From Augochlora pura (lineage: Eukaryota; Arthropoda; Insecta; Hymenoptera; Halictidae): DNA of 64,000 nt. A program made the translations under genes and the position numbers. Under the pieces are notes generated by a model, which saw only the letters and a program-made list of their open reading frames with translations, ran no database searches and was not told the DNA's origin. Below are positions 45,607-58,362 of this stretch, one piece after another. The number at the start of each line of letters is the position of its first letter. Within the stretch, counting starts at the first letter, position 1. The DNA is taken from contig NC_135781.1 in NCBI RefSeq assembly GCF_028453695.1, forward strand, positions 15,995,640 through 16,059,639, written 5' to 3'.

Positions 45607-48191
45607 CTAATGCATACATCAGCCCGGCATTTGTATTACAATCGAGCAGAGAATGAATTGCGAACTATATAATAAGTAAAATGTTTCCACCATTGTCAAT
45701 GTTTGTAAACACCGTCTCAATCAGAAACAACTGCAGTACAAGAATAGACAACTCAATCATTTACAAATATGAACAAATTTTAAAATCGATTTTATCGAAA
45801 ACAGAGCCCCGAATAAAAGAATTCTACAGAAAATCTTGTTTTCATTTTTTCACGTGGACTCGATGCTACTACAAATTCCGGCCCAGCTTGTACATTATAT
45901 CGTGTGCATACCTAAATTAGGAAAGTCTAATTATATTTTCTATAAAAGAGTATTTAAAATCTCAGTAGCTTAAAAAAAAAACGAATGAAAGCTGTCACGT
46001 TGTCAGCTCGGTAAAAATAACTCACCGTTTCATCGACTATCACATGTACAGTTTTTATCGCTTTATAAACATCGCTGTCAATTAAAATGTCGTTTGCAAC
46101 GTCTTTAGGGCAACTCTTCGTGGAATAAAATAGCAAATTTTCTACAACGAAATCTGAATGTTGGAAAATTGATTTCTAGATATTGAAATGTAGCTTGGCC
46201 CAGTATGAGTCAGGCGAGCACCGGCTGTCGAGTCACACCTGCTCAGCCGGATTCCATGTTCAGGGTCGTTGGAACCTCTGCTGTTTCAATGACTGCCCGG
46301 CCTTCGGATTTTCGACGTTACCACCGTTGCCCAGCTTTCTCGATCGTTCGATTTCGTTATCTCGGCTCGGCCGGGCCGTATGGTCCGGTCCCACGAGTTC
46401 CTGTCGCAGTCGATGCAAACAGATCGAGAGCGAACAATCGTCGATAAGTTATCGCGTCGCCATATGCCGGCTAAGACAAGCGGCTGATAGGCGACATTTT
46501 TGAATTTCCCGAGCGTTGATAGCGATGCACGAAATCAGAAGAATCGGTAACCATTTCCACAGACAAGATTAACAACGGCCTGGTTACATAAGCTCGTGAC
46601 AGATATTGCAGCTTTACGATAAGAGAAAAAGAGTTTTCTGTGTAAACATCGCGATGACCAAGTCTGCCAGTTCTGCGATGACTTTCGCCGAGTCCCGATA
46701 ATCGGATCCAGCGCTTTAAAAGTTGAGCCGAAGAGACCAGAGCTGCCTGTCGCGATACGATGTTAGTCCAACTCACGGAAGACCACCCATAAACTGGACG
46801 AGCGAGTCGAAAGGGAGTTTAATTTAGATGAGAACGTGTAGTAGTTACGCATACGACACCATCGCGCTTATCACCGGTTTCTTTTCTTTAAGCTTTCGCT
46901 GTGTAACACGCGAGCTCGCGGGAAGCATAACTTATTAACAAGGGGAACGAGTAAATTGTAATGGGTTCGTTTTATCATAGTGATTACTTGGGAGAACCTG
47001 AAGAGGCTCGCAGCGGTGACGGATGTCGGAAAAATCCAAGTTATCTCTCGACGTAATACTTTCTCACAATTTATGGCCTTCAATCTCCGCGAGCTGCGTA
47101 GCAAAATACACTTTAAATGTATTAAGACGTCACTGACTGATGCGGCGAATTTTCTACAAATTTTAATGAATTTTTATACATATATGAAAGAAGTTGAGAG
47201 CACGAAATCAAGGGTTGACTAGTAATTCTATGGTACAAAATAGTTAACAGATATTAAACAATAAAGATTCTCACTGATACCTTGATCTTTTATAAGACGT
47301 AATATCAGAGGCAAGCATTACATTTCTATCGACTGTACAATAATTTTAACTCTCAAAGCCTGAATCGTCTCTACGGATCCAACAAAGCTTCTAAGTACAA
47401 ATTAACAACAAATTTACGAATTTTAATGAAAGTAAATTTGCCATTTTGTCATCAGTGCATGCGAAAATTTCACACAGCTATAGAATGTAGATCGCTATAG
47501 CACGTGTACCAATGATCCGAAGATGGCGATGCGTCCGTCCGTTTGGTCGGTGATTCGAACACGCGAAGATGGGTCGATCGATGATCGCCAAAATGAAAAG
47601 TGAAGCATCGACAGCCGACCATGGAAATTAACGGGAGGATGATTGACACCGACGTACGTCGACCAAAGGATCGTGGAAATGGCGGATGTAGTCACACCCA
47701 GCTGACTAAAGTGACGTTAAGTAGGCCTTTGCATTTAACATCGTTGGCCTCCGCGTGGCCGCGTTGGCCGGCTGAATAACTTACTCGTTCCAGCCATTCT
47801 ACGGAGCTTTATGTCTGTCAGGTTTATGTAATTGGGTAGCGGAACGTAGGCGAGGTCATCCATCCTGCCTTTCCTCGCGTCTTTCAACGAGTCCTGGAAG
47901 AATCTATGATCTATCTATGGGGTGGTAACCGCGCGGTTGATAGCCTCCTCATGGACGCAGCGGCGATGATCGCGGATGATGGCGATGATAGACTAGACGT
48001 TTGATATTCGTTCCTTGCTTAACCGCGTGTAATGTACTATGCGCTTTGTCCAGGTGCTTGGATGAGAGGTAGACACGTCCTTATTACAAAGGTAGACTTT
48101 GCAGAAAATCTCAATTCTTTCATTGTATTCGCGCGAGTCTTCCTACGTTGTTTGTAGTATACTTGTGCTATTTCTGCTGACAACTTGTTGT
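45607..48191. other. no confirmed gene
   Basis: CpG-richer blocks at about 46170-47000 and 47480-48060. Short frames on both strands (up to 106 codons) lack recognisable content. Confidence 0.4.
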
Positions 48192-48485
48192 GAAATGATA
48201 TTACAGTTCTTGTGGAATTAAAATTGTTGGAAATGATATCACAGTTCTTGTGGAATTAAAATTGTTGGAAATGATATCACAGTTCTTGTGGAATTAAAAA
48301 TCAGAAATGACCTCTTAATGTCAAATTAAAAGAACATGTTGTCGAATTAAGATTATATCAGGAGGACAATATCTCAGAATTAAAATGAGTTCAGAAGAAT
48401 AACATAATAATATCATAGAATTAGAATGAGTTCAGGAGAACAACATTCTGTAGAATTAAACCGACTTGAGGAGGACAACATTTCC
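48192..48485. repeat. 38-bp tandem repeat (3 copies) with degenerate tail
   Basis: 48192-48305 holds three 38-bp units containing GAAATGATATCACAGTTCTT and GTGGAATTAAAATTG, with the first differing slightly. The following 180 bp continues as weaker repeats of CAGAATTAAAATGAGTTCAG and GAGGACAACAT. Not coding. Confidence 0.88.
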
Positions 48486-51400
48486 AAGCGCCTAACCAGT
48501 TACAAAACACGTAACCCGCTTTCTTCTGGAAGCCACTAATAAGATGTACGCAATCACCAATAATTATGCGCATTACAAATCTAATTAGATATAATTGCTC
48601 GACTTTAATGAGCAATGAATCTCGTAGAATGCAAAGACGAATCTACATGTTAAACAATCTAGAAAAATTCTTACTGCCAACTTATCTGAGAGTATTCCAA
48701 CCAGAATCCTCGCTTATTATAACGTCGGTATGAACATTGAAATAATGCGGACGAGGTTCGTTTGAGTGCCGTTTAATTTCCGCAGACTATTTACACGCGG
48801 AAGTCGAAGAAGCGGAGAGCCCGCGAGTGGTACGTGGGTGGCATCGAACTCGGGCACCGAGGCTTCCTCGTTGACGGGAACGAGAGTTTAACCACAAATC
48901 GGTTCCCGATTATCGGCTACACCGATCGCGGGTTCGTCAGAACTTGTTTAGTCATTTCCATGCCGAAGCAACATCCAACAATATCGATGCTCGAACCGCA
49001 ACCGAGACCTCCGGTGTTACAAACTGCCGGTATTATCGTCGATCTGACACGCGGCGCGGTGTCGAACGCGGAAAAACCTGCGCATGAAATCGGGAAAAAT
49101 AACAGGGCGGCCAGTGCGCGCCGGGATAGCGAATTCTCGATGCACAAAACACGCGATCGATAAAATCGCCGCGAATGAACTCGAAGTACACGGTGACACT
49201 GCGAACCTGTCTGTCAATAATATTTGTTCGAACATGTCCGAGGCTAATTAGAATTACAAGCGGCTATTTATCGGCGATACTTATCGAATGCTGTACGTTC
49301 GGAAGACCAGGTTTGGCAATCTTGTCAGCTGTTTCCGGTAACTAATTTAGGGTAATTGGCTCGTGCCAGATGAAATAGAGTTCGAACGAATTGTTGAAGT
49401 AAGGCTATAACGTTGTATAAATTCCATTATGCAGAAATGAATATAAGCTCGAACTGGAAAATTGATATTCCTTTTACAAAATTCTACAAAAATGGACATT
49501 CACTAAAATTATGATTTAAAGCACGAAGAGAAAGGTAAGCAGTCGATTGTTACTTATTATTATTAACTATAGAACGACTACCTCCTATTTTTCAGCATAA
49601 GCAACTTTCTAATGTTGCGGGCAAATCAAAATAAAAGCTCAATAATTAAATTGATATTTACTGTATTTAAAATATAATAAAACATATATATTATTGTTAT
49701 ATATTCGAGATTAAAATATATAAGTTTGAAGACAAATTAAACATTTTGTGGGACTGCCGTCATTTTAGGGTTAAACTACGACTTTTTATGGAATATAAAA
49801 ATTGTCTGCATCAGTTGTTCACAATCAGGTATAAATGAAACTATACTTCTCCTTCCAATAAATTGAAAATAGTAAATCGAGATACATTCTTCTAATGTTT
49901 CCTCTGTTCTACTATGTTTTCATAGATATTAACTACAAATGCATAAAATTCGCAATCTACCTATTACGAGTTAAGCAAAAATAAAATAATGCAGACTCGA
50001 AGAAGAGTACAAAGAACCTGGTAAATTAGATGCGTGTTTCCTACTAGTGACAAAAATGTTTTGCACTCGGGCATTCCTCGTTGAATTCAATTACCATACG
50101 CCGTTAATTTCACGCTTCCATTAAAACTACTTGAAAACTAACGTTCAAGGAAAACAGACGAGCCAGCCGTCGGGAAGAAAAGATTCGTGACTGATTAAGT
50201 GGCCTCCAGGTGCGGCCAAAGTTCTGATTGGATTTGTCGTCGTTCGGCCCACGCGGCGCGGCGCAGCGCGGCGCGGCGGCGTTGCGAGAGAAAAAGCACG
50301 AAAACGGTTCTCGCGGTTCCAAGGCAATTAAAAGGAATTTAACGAGGCTGCTGCCTTATCGTTCGCGGCGCGATTCAGAAAATTAGTCGGACACGCTCAA
50401 GGGAGCTGATCGTTTCCGCGCGAGCTTAATACCAGTCTACCACGGAACCAAAGAATTCCATCGTCTTTCGAGACCACTATTTTCCAACCATTTTTTTCAG
50501 CGTTCTCCGTGTTCACGGCCGATCCCGAACGGGTTACGCCGAGTACGAATCGTCCCAGATGGAGATCATTAAAACCGTCTAGTTCGCGGATGCGAATGAA
50601 CAAACGAAACGGATTACTGTCCGGTCTAATGCGGCTACGTGGCATGCGGCTGAATATTCGCAGCGAGTCCGTTTTCCACGCGTTTCTTGTATTACGCTCT
50701 TACAGGTTCCGCGCGCGAAAGTCGTGCGAAAAATTTACGACTCGCCGACTTTGCCGCGAAAATCCGAGAAATTACTGCCCGGCTACGTCTGATGGGAATA
50801 TTCTTGCAAGCTGCGTCTGGGTTATAGCGGATAATATTTATTTTAACTACCCTTCATTACGCTTGCTTAAACACTCGCAGTCTACAACCTGATTTCGTAG
50901 TTAACATAACCGTTTTATGTAACTTGCTTATTTAATTTTATCAACTATATGATACATAAGTCGTGGATGTTTATACAAATTTTTCGCGACGATTTTTCAA
51001 GAACGTAAATGAATGATATTTAACCGTCTAACGATGAATGAGAAGCAAGTGTCAACGTCGTACAGAATCCAATATGCGTCTAAATTGTGAACGTGAATTG
51101 ATTCGAACGCTGTTCTACCGGTGCGAGCTGCAATCCGGTGATTCGATTGTTCCATAATTCAATGGCGATTGTGATCGTTTCGATGGAGGATGAAACACAA
51201 TTTCGATGTGTTTTTAGCCGGCTGAGGATCGACGCGAGGTATAAACACGTTACAATTAGCCGATCGGATGTGGCGATCGGCCGGTCGGAATATAATAGAG
51301 CGAAATTATTGGCAGAGATAACAGGTTTCGCAGTACCGTTTCCCCCGGCACGGATTCTGCACAGATCACCGATACGAACGCACCTTCGGCTGGCTGACCC

Positions 51401-51816
51401 ACCTATCGTGAGAAACTATCCCGGGAATTGAGCCTTCTCTTTCAACCTGTGCACGCACTGTCGCGCGTAACTACGGTTCCCGTCGCCGACGCTGCCTTCG
51501 TGACTGTACCTCGACCTCGAGAAACCGCAACGCGATGTTCGCGGGACGCGTTCGTTAACCCCACTGCTATCGCTTTTAATCTAACTATCTCGGAGAACTT
51601 GGGATATTAAGTTTCGCAAACTCTCCATCCATCTTTCTCTCTTCCTCGCTGTCTTGCGCATCAACAACGAGCTGTCTCTTATCGATCGAAATGAAATCTC
51701 CATTCTCTCTGTTCTCGAAGAAAGGCTGGAAGCTCGGAAGCTCCAATATTCATTTCGTACGTCTGCTCTAGAGTCGAAAATGCAATTTGAAACCTAACAA
51801 GAAGTCCTATCTCTGT
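48486..51816. other. no confirmed gene; CpG-rich blocks
   Basis: CpG-rich at about 48720-49420, 50030-50840 and 51010-51800, AT-rich between. Overlapping frames up to 127 codons without recognisable domains. Confidence 0.4.
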
Positions 51817-51818
51817 TA

Positions 51819-52247
51819 CAGTGGATGAGATTTGTATAGGGACACTTATATTATTTAATAAAAAATGAAGGAATAATATTAAATAGAAAACAACTTAACA
51901 AACAAAAAATTCCTTTATCTTTCTTGTACATAGTGTAAAATTATAAATTGCATAACTATACGGCGAAATTAATCATGGTACAGACAATTAAAATGATATA
52001 AAAAACAAAAATATTGTTGTACTAATATTTAATATTTTCACCTTGGCTAATTATATAATCGTTGTATAGTTATGCATTTTATAATGTTATACTGTTTGGA
52101 AGCAGAATGAAGGAATTTTTGGTGTCTTAAATAGATTTTTTAATTTTATTAAACCTTTATATATTCAACCGATTTTTTATTTTATTATCAGAATACTTTG
52201 CTTTTTTGCTAAATAATATTAGTACCCTATACAAATTCTGTCCGCTG
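51819..52247. mobile_element. MITE with CAGTGG-type ends (429 bp)
   Basis: Inverted ends of about 45 bp, CAGTGGATGAGATTTGTATA and (reverse complement) CAGCGGACAGAATTTGTATA, continuing into AGGG..AC and TATTATTTA. TA flanks both sides (51817-51818 and 52248-52249). A second inverted pair sits inside: GCATAACTATACG near 51970 and CGTTGTATAGTTATGC near 52060. No transposase. The tips suggest a Tc1 or pogo-type parent; a pogo-like coding relic lies 460 bp downstream. Confidence 0.8.
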
Positions 52248-52249
52248 TA

Positions 52250-52710
52250 GGTGAACTTCTTCTTAATATGATACTCTAGCTCGTTTCCGTTATAGATAAC
52301 CAGAGTATCGCATCGACACTTCGTTATTAAGTATTAACTCGTATCTTTCATTGTTTCGCCTACTTGGTGACGTATAAATCTGTTGAACGACACGGCTAGT
52401 AATGGAAACGATACTGATATTATTGATGATATTCAATCAAAAGTACTTAATAGCATGTATCGATATTTATCGAAATTTTAGGTACTTAGTTCCACACTTT
52501 GATACCGAGACTTTTTAAAATGATACTGAACCAATACTGTTTTTTCAAAGAGTTCGATTACGTTAAAATACCTTAAAAATGGCAAGTGTGGAAATATTTT
52601 CATAAATACTATTCTATAGTAAAGATGTTTTATTAAAGTATCATTAAAGATGGAACTTATTCTTAAAAGTCCTCAATATTTGACATTTTCTTGTTTTAAA
52701 ATATGAAACT
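52250..52710. other. no gene seen
   Basis: AT-rich. TTCCACACTTTGATACC near 52489 and a rough inverse, GGCAAGTGTGGAAAT, near 52581 might be ends of another small element, but the match is short. Confidence 0.35.
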
Positions 52711-53145
52711 TTTAGAAGTTATTACAATGTTAAGTCAAAAAGTTTAATTTCAAAAATAATAACTAAAAGCAAACGTATAGAAAATAGTAATTCAGCAGAT
52801 GTTGAAGTACAAATTATCCTACACGGTGAAAGTGACTATGAAAAAGATTATGACGCAGAATTTTTGTACACGTCTTTGTTTTACAGATACACACAGTGAA
52901 CACTGTGTTTGATGTATAAAACGGGTTACCGATGGGTCCACAAAGACTTTGATCTTCTGAAGAAGCTAATTTTATATGCCCAATATGTGAAAGGCAGCAA
53001 AGAAAATAAATTTCCTGAAAACTCTGTGAATTTGCGTACTTCTAGCTTCTCTTCTATCACGAAGAAGCGGAATTTTGTTCTGTGTTTTTCAATAAATTAT
53101 AAGAGAACACACATTTTAGTTTTTGAAGGTTCCTATTTTGAATAA
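52711..53145 (+). pseudogene. pogo-like transposase C-terminal remnant
   Basis: One frame runs from about 52711, with an in-frame TGA at 52897-52899, to 53145. It reads a basic/serine stretch, then ESDYEKDYDAEFLYTSLFY, then, after the stop, MYKTGYRWVHKDFDLLKK and LYAQYV. The order of an acidic patch, paired aromatic positions, a (W/stop)..C...Y.RWVHKD segment and a final Y.QYV resembles the Cys/His zinc-finger tail of many insect pogo-type and related transposases, with most cysteines replaced by F, Y or S. The TGA occupies the place of a conserved tryptophan. The DDE domain is absent. The call rests on motif resemblance alone and needs a profile search. Confidence 0.55.
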
Positions 53146-53986
53146 AACTGTGGCTAATCGAAAACAGTGATTGAAAAAAGCAGCGCTGTTCTGGCGACAG
53201 GAGAGATTAGGAGAACTGAACACCGAGTAAATTCTCCTTATCGTCAAATCGTCGACTGTCAGTCACAGGAATTCTGATCCATGATAGTTTAGCCTATCTT
53301 GCCACGATAATTACAATCATTTCCTTCGCGTGACACGCCTCCGAGTACAAACAAACTGAAAAACCACCGACTGCCACGAAGGATAATTAGCAAAGCTCGC
53401 CAACTGTATCCCTGCATTAAGGAATACACTGTGTAGCCAGTAACCGATACGGATTACCGTAACTCCAAGGCTCAAAGATGCGGACGCGAGAGTAACGCAC
53501 AACTCACCACCCACGGGGTCATCGACTTATGTTCGCTCCATCGACGTGTAATCGAAACTGTGTCTGCTTACCTGAAATCGAAAAAAAAGACAGTAGGTTA
53601 TTATCGGTTACAATAGCTGGAAAATCGATTATCATTAGGTCTAATGGAATCGTCGAATGCGCGCGATTATGTTACCTTACTCTATTTTACTGAATTGCGA
53701 TACTTTATACAAAGAAAAATGATCTATGTTAATTGTAGGAAATATACGTTAGAAAAAAATAGCTTTTCTCCTTTAACGAAATAATAAGTTGAAAATAATA
53801 ATATACTTAAATTCTTCTAATCTCGTTTTAGTTTTGTATTTGATCTATTAATTTTAGTCATAAATGCACAAAATCCGTAGCCTAATTATTACTTACAGTT
53901 TTTATTTGTAAGCTATTATGAAACGCGAAATTTATTAACGCCTTGTAATAACAATAATTCGCTACTAAAAATTGTCATACCGCTTT
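53146..53986. other. no gene seen
   Basis: A small CpG-richer part (53150-53560), then AT-rich DNA. No element or frame recognised. Confidence 0.4.
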
Positions 53987-54228
53987 TTAACACGTTGAGC
54001 ACTGCGTCAGTCAAATATGGGTGACACTAATTTCTGACCAATCTTGAAAATTCATTTTTATTGCAATTGTTTGAACAAACTGAATTTGAATACAATGTTG
54101 CGAATGCGAAAGAGTTCTAATGTCATCCCGTATGATAAATATTAACTTCCTAGTTTTGATTTATTTAATTAAATAGCTTTAACTATATGAGAATTTTAGT
54201 AGCCGACTGCCGGCGCTGAACGTGTTAA
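53987..54228. mobile_element. TTAA-type MITE, family F copy 2 (242 bp)
   Basis: The ends are TTAACACGTTGAGC and GCTGAACGTGTTAA. Inverted relative to the copy at 17910-18224, with which it shares GGGTGACACTAATTTCTGAC, TTGAAAATTCATTTTTATTG and CGAAAGAGTTCTAATG blocks. The subterminal palindrome (54006-54025) is degenerate here but centred at the same 28.5 nt. Confidence 0.87.
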
Positions 54229-54676
54229 AATCATTTTAACAGTAACAAATTTATTTATATTGCAGACAAACTATTAGCAGTGCCAAGAGGCACGATTTCA
54301 TATATACAAGTTGTAATAAGTTATGTAAAATAGAAATATTGTAGGTCAGAAAACATGTTTCGTATTTTTAGTTAAAAATAGCCTCGAATACAATAGGTAA
54401 GAATTAATGGAATTAATCAAATCGACGTTGTAATTGATAAATTCTGTGTCATTAAACAGAACGAAGGACCGACTAAGTATTAAGTAACACTGCCGGCGCG
54501 ACGTGCTTTGCGAAACTATAATCTGCTTTTCGAAAGAAGATACCTGAAGTTATGGTAGCTGTCACTACTACTACTTCAGTCTTGCGACATAGAAGTGCAG
54601 CGGACAGCTATTCAGACGTCAGGGATCCTCTTTCGAAGGACAAACCGCGTTTGTTCCTTTAGAAAATAAAACGCGA
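54229..54676. other. no gene seen
   Basis: Separates two MITEs; a short CpG-richer part at 54460-54660. Confidence 0.4.
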
Positions 54677-55167
54677 TTAACACTTAGTCTTAGTCAACCG
54701 AATGGGGAGATCTCTCACTTTTACCGCAACAACGTATGGACCTTATGCTAGCTACATATTTTTGTTGTCATCGATCAGTCTAAAGTTTATCCCACTTTAT
54801 CGAATATATTTTCTTCCTTCATAAAACATAGTTATGATTAAACCATATTATATATTATATGTGTGCGACAGAGATGTTCAAAATTAATTTTTACGCTAGT
54901 CAACATTATAATTCTTCAATTTTATTAACACACCACCAACAGGTAGTCTATTAATCGGCTATTTTTATCTCGGCCGGTAGCCTGTGAATCGATTGTCATG
55001 GCAACCAATTTGCTATTTATTACTAAGATATTATGTAATTTTTTAAATATTAGATATCTTTCGCGACGAAAATAAATAGAATAGATAAAATAAACATTTT
55101 TTTTAATGCTGATGTTATGAAAATATATAAATGTTTACGGTTGAATGATTGGTCGATGAAGTATTAA
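54677..55167. mobile_element. TTAA-type MITE, family E copy 2 (491 bp)
   Basis: The left tip is TTAACACTTAGTCTTAG with TCAACCGAATGGGGAGATC following; the right tip is GTCGATGAAGTATTAA. GAGATCTC (54707-54714) is centred 33.5 nt from the outer T. Compared with the end at 63567 the tip contains 6 extra bases; subtracting them brings the palindrome to 27.5. The right half resembles the truncated copy at 3296-3458. Confidence 0.72.
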
Positions 55168-55345
55168 GATTTGCAAGGGGTACGAATGTTGAAGACTCGT
55201 GATATAGTTATACTATATAATTGGTATAATTAGTAGTAATTGATAAGAATCGATTTTAATTTAATCGAATAAAATACTTGAATTTTATACAATTTTTGAG
55301 GTTTTTGGCGCGATCGTGAAAGTTTTATTTATTTTCTCTCAATGC
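55168..55345. repeat. repeat R copy 1, flanking family E
   Basis: Blocks GGTACGAATGTTGAAG, AATAAAATACTTG and GGTTTTTGGCGCGATCGT have counterparts in the same order at 63655-63800. Because both copies follow a family E end, they may belong to one larger element or duplication. Confidence 0.5.
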
Positions 55346-56107
55346 GAAGGATTGGAACTTTTTATAAAAAGTTTAAACTTTTGTTGTGCTTCAAGGTTAT
55401 AGACTTTCGAATTAGACTTTTAGATTTTACTCATTCCGAAACACTGTAAAAAAGAAACATTATACAGGTTGATACTAGTCACCGTTGAGAAGATAAAGAA
55501 TTCATTTTTTGTAAAATTAATACCGTTCCTTCATGATTATTCATGTTTCCGCGGTGCAAAGTTAACTCTTGCCATTAGACAGTATTTTTGCAGGTTCTCG
55601 AAAATAATAAGCAGTCAATAATACATAATTCATTGTAACAGGAAAGTGTGATAAATATTTACAACACAGATTAACATATTACACTGACTTTACTTCTTAA
55701 AATGGGCCAGCATAACTTGAAAATTAAAAACATCCTTTCGTAACTTAATGTCTTCAATTTTTTTATAATAACCATAGGCGGTGTAAACATGAGGATTTTT
55801 GTAGTTGTAATATTCATACGCGCATACTTGCTTGACGAAAAAGTTGGATAACATATTCAGGAATTATTTGTAATAGACTTCAAACACGAACTACATATAG
55901 GTCGCCAGCTAAATTGGTTTACATTTCAGCCAATCTATATATAACACTAGCGTCGTTAAAGGGTGCAAGAGGAAATCAATATTCAACCCTTTCAGAAACA
56001 CTGGTTCCACTTCAAAAACAATTTTCCATATTTCTTTTAATATTGACGAATTTCTATGAACCGTATATTTTAATTCAGTTTCTCAATAAAAATTTGCAGA
56101 TATATTA
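55346..56107. other. AT-rich gene-free stretch
   Basis: No coding signal or element recognised. Confidence 0.45.
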
Positions 56108-56370
56108 TTAACACTTTACCGACTAGTTGTTCGGCCCTAAACATTTCTACATTCTCATAAAATTAGCATTAAACAATATTTATTTTATCTGTTTTATTTT
56201 ATTTTATTTATTGAATTTGTCGCGAAAGGTATCTATCATTTAAAAAATTATATAATGATACGGGAGCTTATTGGAACACAATCTAACTCTTTTGTCTTAA
56301 TAATAGGTAACAAATTATTAGTTTGCCTATAAAAAGCTAATTTATAGGCCACCAGTCGGTAAAGTGTTAA
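56108..56370. mobile_element. TTAA-type MITE, family E-like copy 3 (263 bp)
   Basis: The ends TTAACACTTTACCGACT and AGTCGGTAAAGTGTTAA are perfect 17-bp inverted repeats. The tip resembles family E (TTAACACTTTGCCGACC) but the interior is different and AT-rich. A short GGCC lies near the usual palindrome position; there is no clear longer palindrome. Confidence 0.85.
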
Positions 56371-57259
56371 ATCGAAAATAGATTAAAAAAATCTGTTATA
56401 ATTAAAATATATATTAGAAATCTATTACAAATTGCATCTTTAATATTAAAAAAAAATACAATTCGAAAGTCTTAATATTTATTGTAATAAAGTTTTATTT
56501 CTGTTTCAATCCATTTGTTTCCAATACTATTTTCACTCGACAGTGACCATGTAATTGCAATGTTTTCAAACAATTCAGCGACCTTATCGGCGAGTTTCGT
56601 GTCACTCGATGACTCATCCTATTCTGTTTCATATTATAGATTATGACAACGTGAAATCACAGTGTCAATAATTCACGACAATAAATATTCGAAGAGAACT
56701 AACGCGATTGCCATTTCGAAGCCTGTAGTCTAATTAAGAAAAGACAATGAACTGTAGCTGTCAGAGAAACCAGTGTCTTCGTCCGCATTAAAATTTCGAT
56801 ACAGCGACTGCGATAATGTCAAAGAGGTTCGTGTACGATCAACGATAGGTCCAGCAGCAAAACATACGCAGTTGTTCAAATCGTGGGAACACAAATTTTC
56901 CCAAGCTATTTACGTCCCGACAATTAACTATTCGACGCTGCTCGATCCCGCCGAAGTGGCCCGACCCAAATTTTCGGTAATCAAGCAATTATCTAAGATC
57001 GCAGCATCCGATAAGGACCCGATCGGTCTTGCCGTCACCTTAGAAAGCGGCGGCCCGCCCAAAGAGGACGTGAGAAAACGCAATCAGAAATTACCAGCGT
57101 CCAGACAGGAAGCTTTCTACGATGTTGTACATCATAGTATAGTAATTCGGTTTAAATTTTTCAATGACAAATTGTTATAACTTTTTAACCATGAGAGATG
57201 TTGCAATAAAATTTTGACTAAAAATTTGTTAAAAAATGGTAATGTTTAGCTATCAATAA
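56371..57259. other. no confirmed gene; one open frame
   Basis: A plus-strand frame is open from about 56758 to 57180 (about 140 codons, no ATG near its start) in moderately GC-rich DNA. Its peptide is of ordinary composition (for example KSWEHKFSQAIYVP, KRNQKLPASRQEAF) but matches no family I know. It could be a chance frame or an exon. Confidence 0.3.
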
Positions 57260-57487
57260 TTAACCTCTTCACGGATACTGCCCCACATATGCGTACGTTT
57301 GGTATTTTAAAATTATAATTATTCTAAGTGTACTGAAAATGAGAATCTGTTGATAAAAATATTTGCTACAGAATCTCTCAGCAATACTGAAGAATCTCAT
57401 CGAATAAAATGAAATGGGTGACAAATAAAAAAGAAAAAATTGAATAGATTGTTCCTTACTAGAAAAATTCATCCCCGAAAAGGTTAA
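57260..57487. mobile_element. TTAA-type MITE, family H copy 2, complete (228 bp)
   Basis: The ends are TTAACCTCTTCACGGAT and (reverse complement) TTAACCTTTTCGGGGAT. CATATG, within the segment corresponding to 16236-16249, is centred 28.5 nt from the outer T. It is the full-length partner of the truncated copy at 16211. Confidence 0.82.
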
Positions 57488-58116
57488 ATATTTGATATAT
57501 TTGTTAGACAATAAATTTCAATCAATTTTCGTTGCTATTTTCGATTTAAAAAGATTCTTTAAACTAAGGTATTTATTCAGTTCAGAGGACTTTTCGATCC
57601 GACTGACACGATGCAGATATCTGACCAAGAGCCAGGAAAATTTATGCGATCGACGGGCGCCGGTTGCAATGCGGATCTTCGTGATCCTCGCGCGTCCGTA
57701 TCACTCCTTAAACGGTGACCAGGGAATCGTGAAGACGTTCGGCGCAGCACTTCAGCACGAAACCCTAGCTTTCCGAGCTTCGCTGCTTAGGCCGCTAACA
57801 GAGAAATAGATTCGAATTGCAGGACTCGTTCCGCAGTGCATTCGGCTTCCGTGTCTGATATCCATAACATGAATAGAAGATTTCCTTAATGGCAACATCG
57901 TTCGCTGTTTATGCTCGGAGAAAGAAACCGAAATTGTTCATGACTATTCTCGTACCACGATTTCCTGTGAATTAATGCTCGAGAAGCGTCGATAATGACT
58001 ACATGAATCGCTCTGGTCATGTCACACGTGTACTTGTAAACAACGCTGATGCAAGGAGCCATTTTTTTCACGTAAAAATATTGGAAAGTGAATACGTCAT
58101 CTGTAAGAAACGACAA
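57488..58116. other. no gene seen
   Basis: Partly CpG-richer (57590-58110). A 105-codon plus frame (57492-57809) shows no motif. Confidence 0.4.
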
Positions 58117-58362
58117 TTAACGACGAGTTAATATTCGACGAGTATACTCGTCCTACTTTAAATATATTATAACATACAGGCTTTTGAATTAGCAAATTTT
58201 TTGTGGCCACAAACATAAATATAAATATGTAAAAAACTTGAAAAAATACTACAAATAAAATTTTTTACAAAAATAATACTTTATTTCTTATAGAGAATGA
58301 TAAAATATAAATGGCAATGGGAATGACTTCATATAATTTAGGCTTGGCAGCAAATGGGTTAA
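58117..58362. mobile_element. possible TTAA-type MITE, family K (246 bp)
   Basis: The right tip GCAGCAAATGGGTTAA is convincing. The left boundary is inferred: TTAACGACGAG at 58117 is followed by a perfect 16-bp palindrome, GACGAGTATACTCGTC (58137-58152), centred 27.5 nt in, as in the other families. The two tips themselves are not similar, so the pairing is uncertain. Confidence 0.45.
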
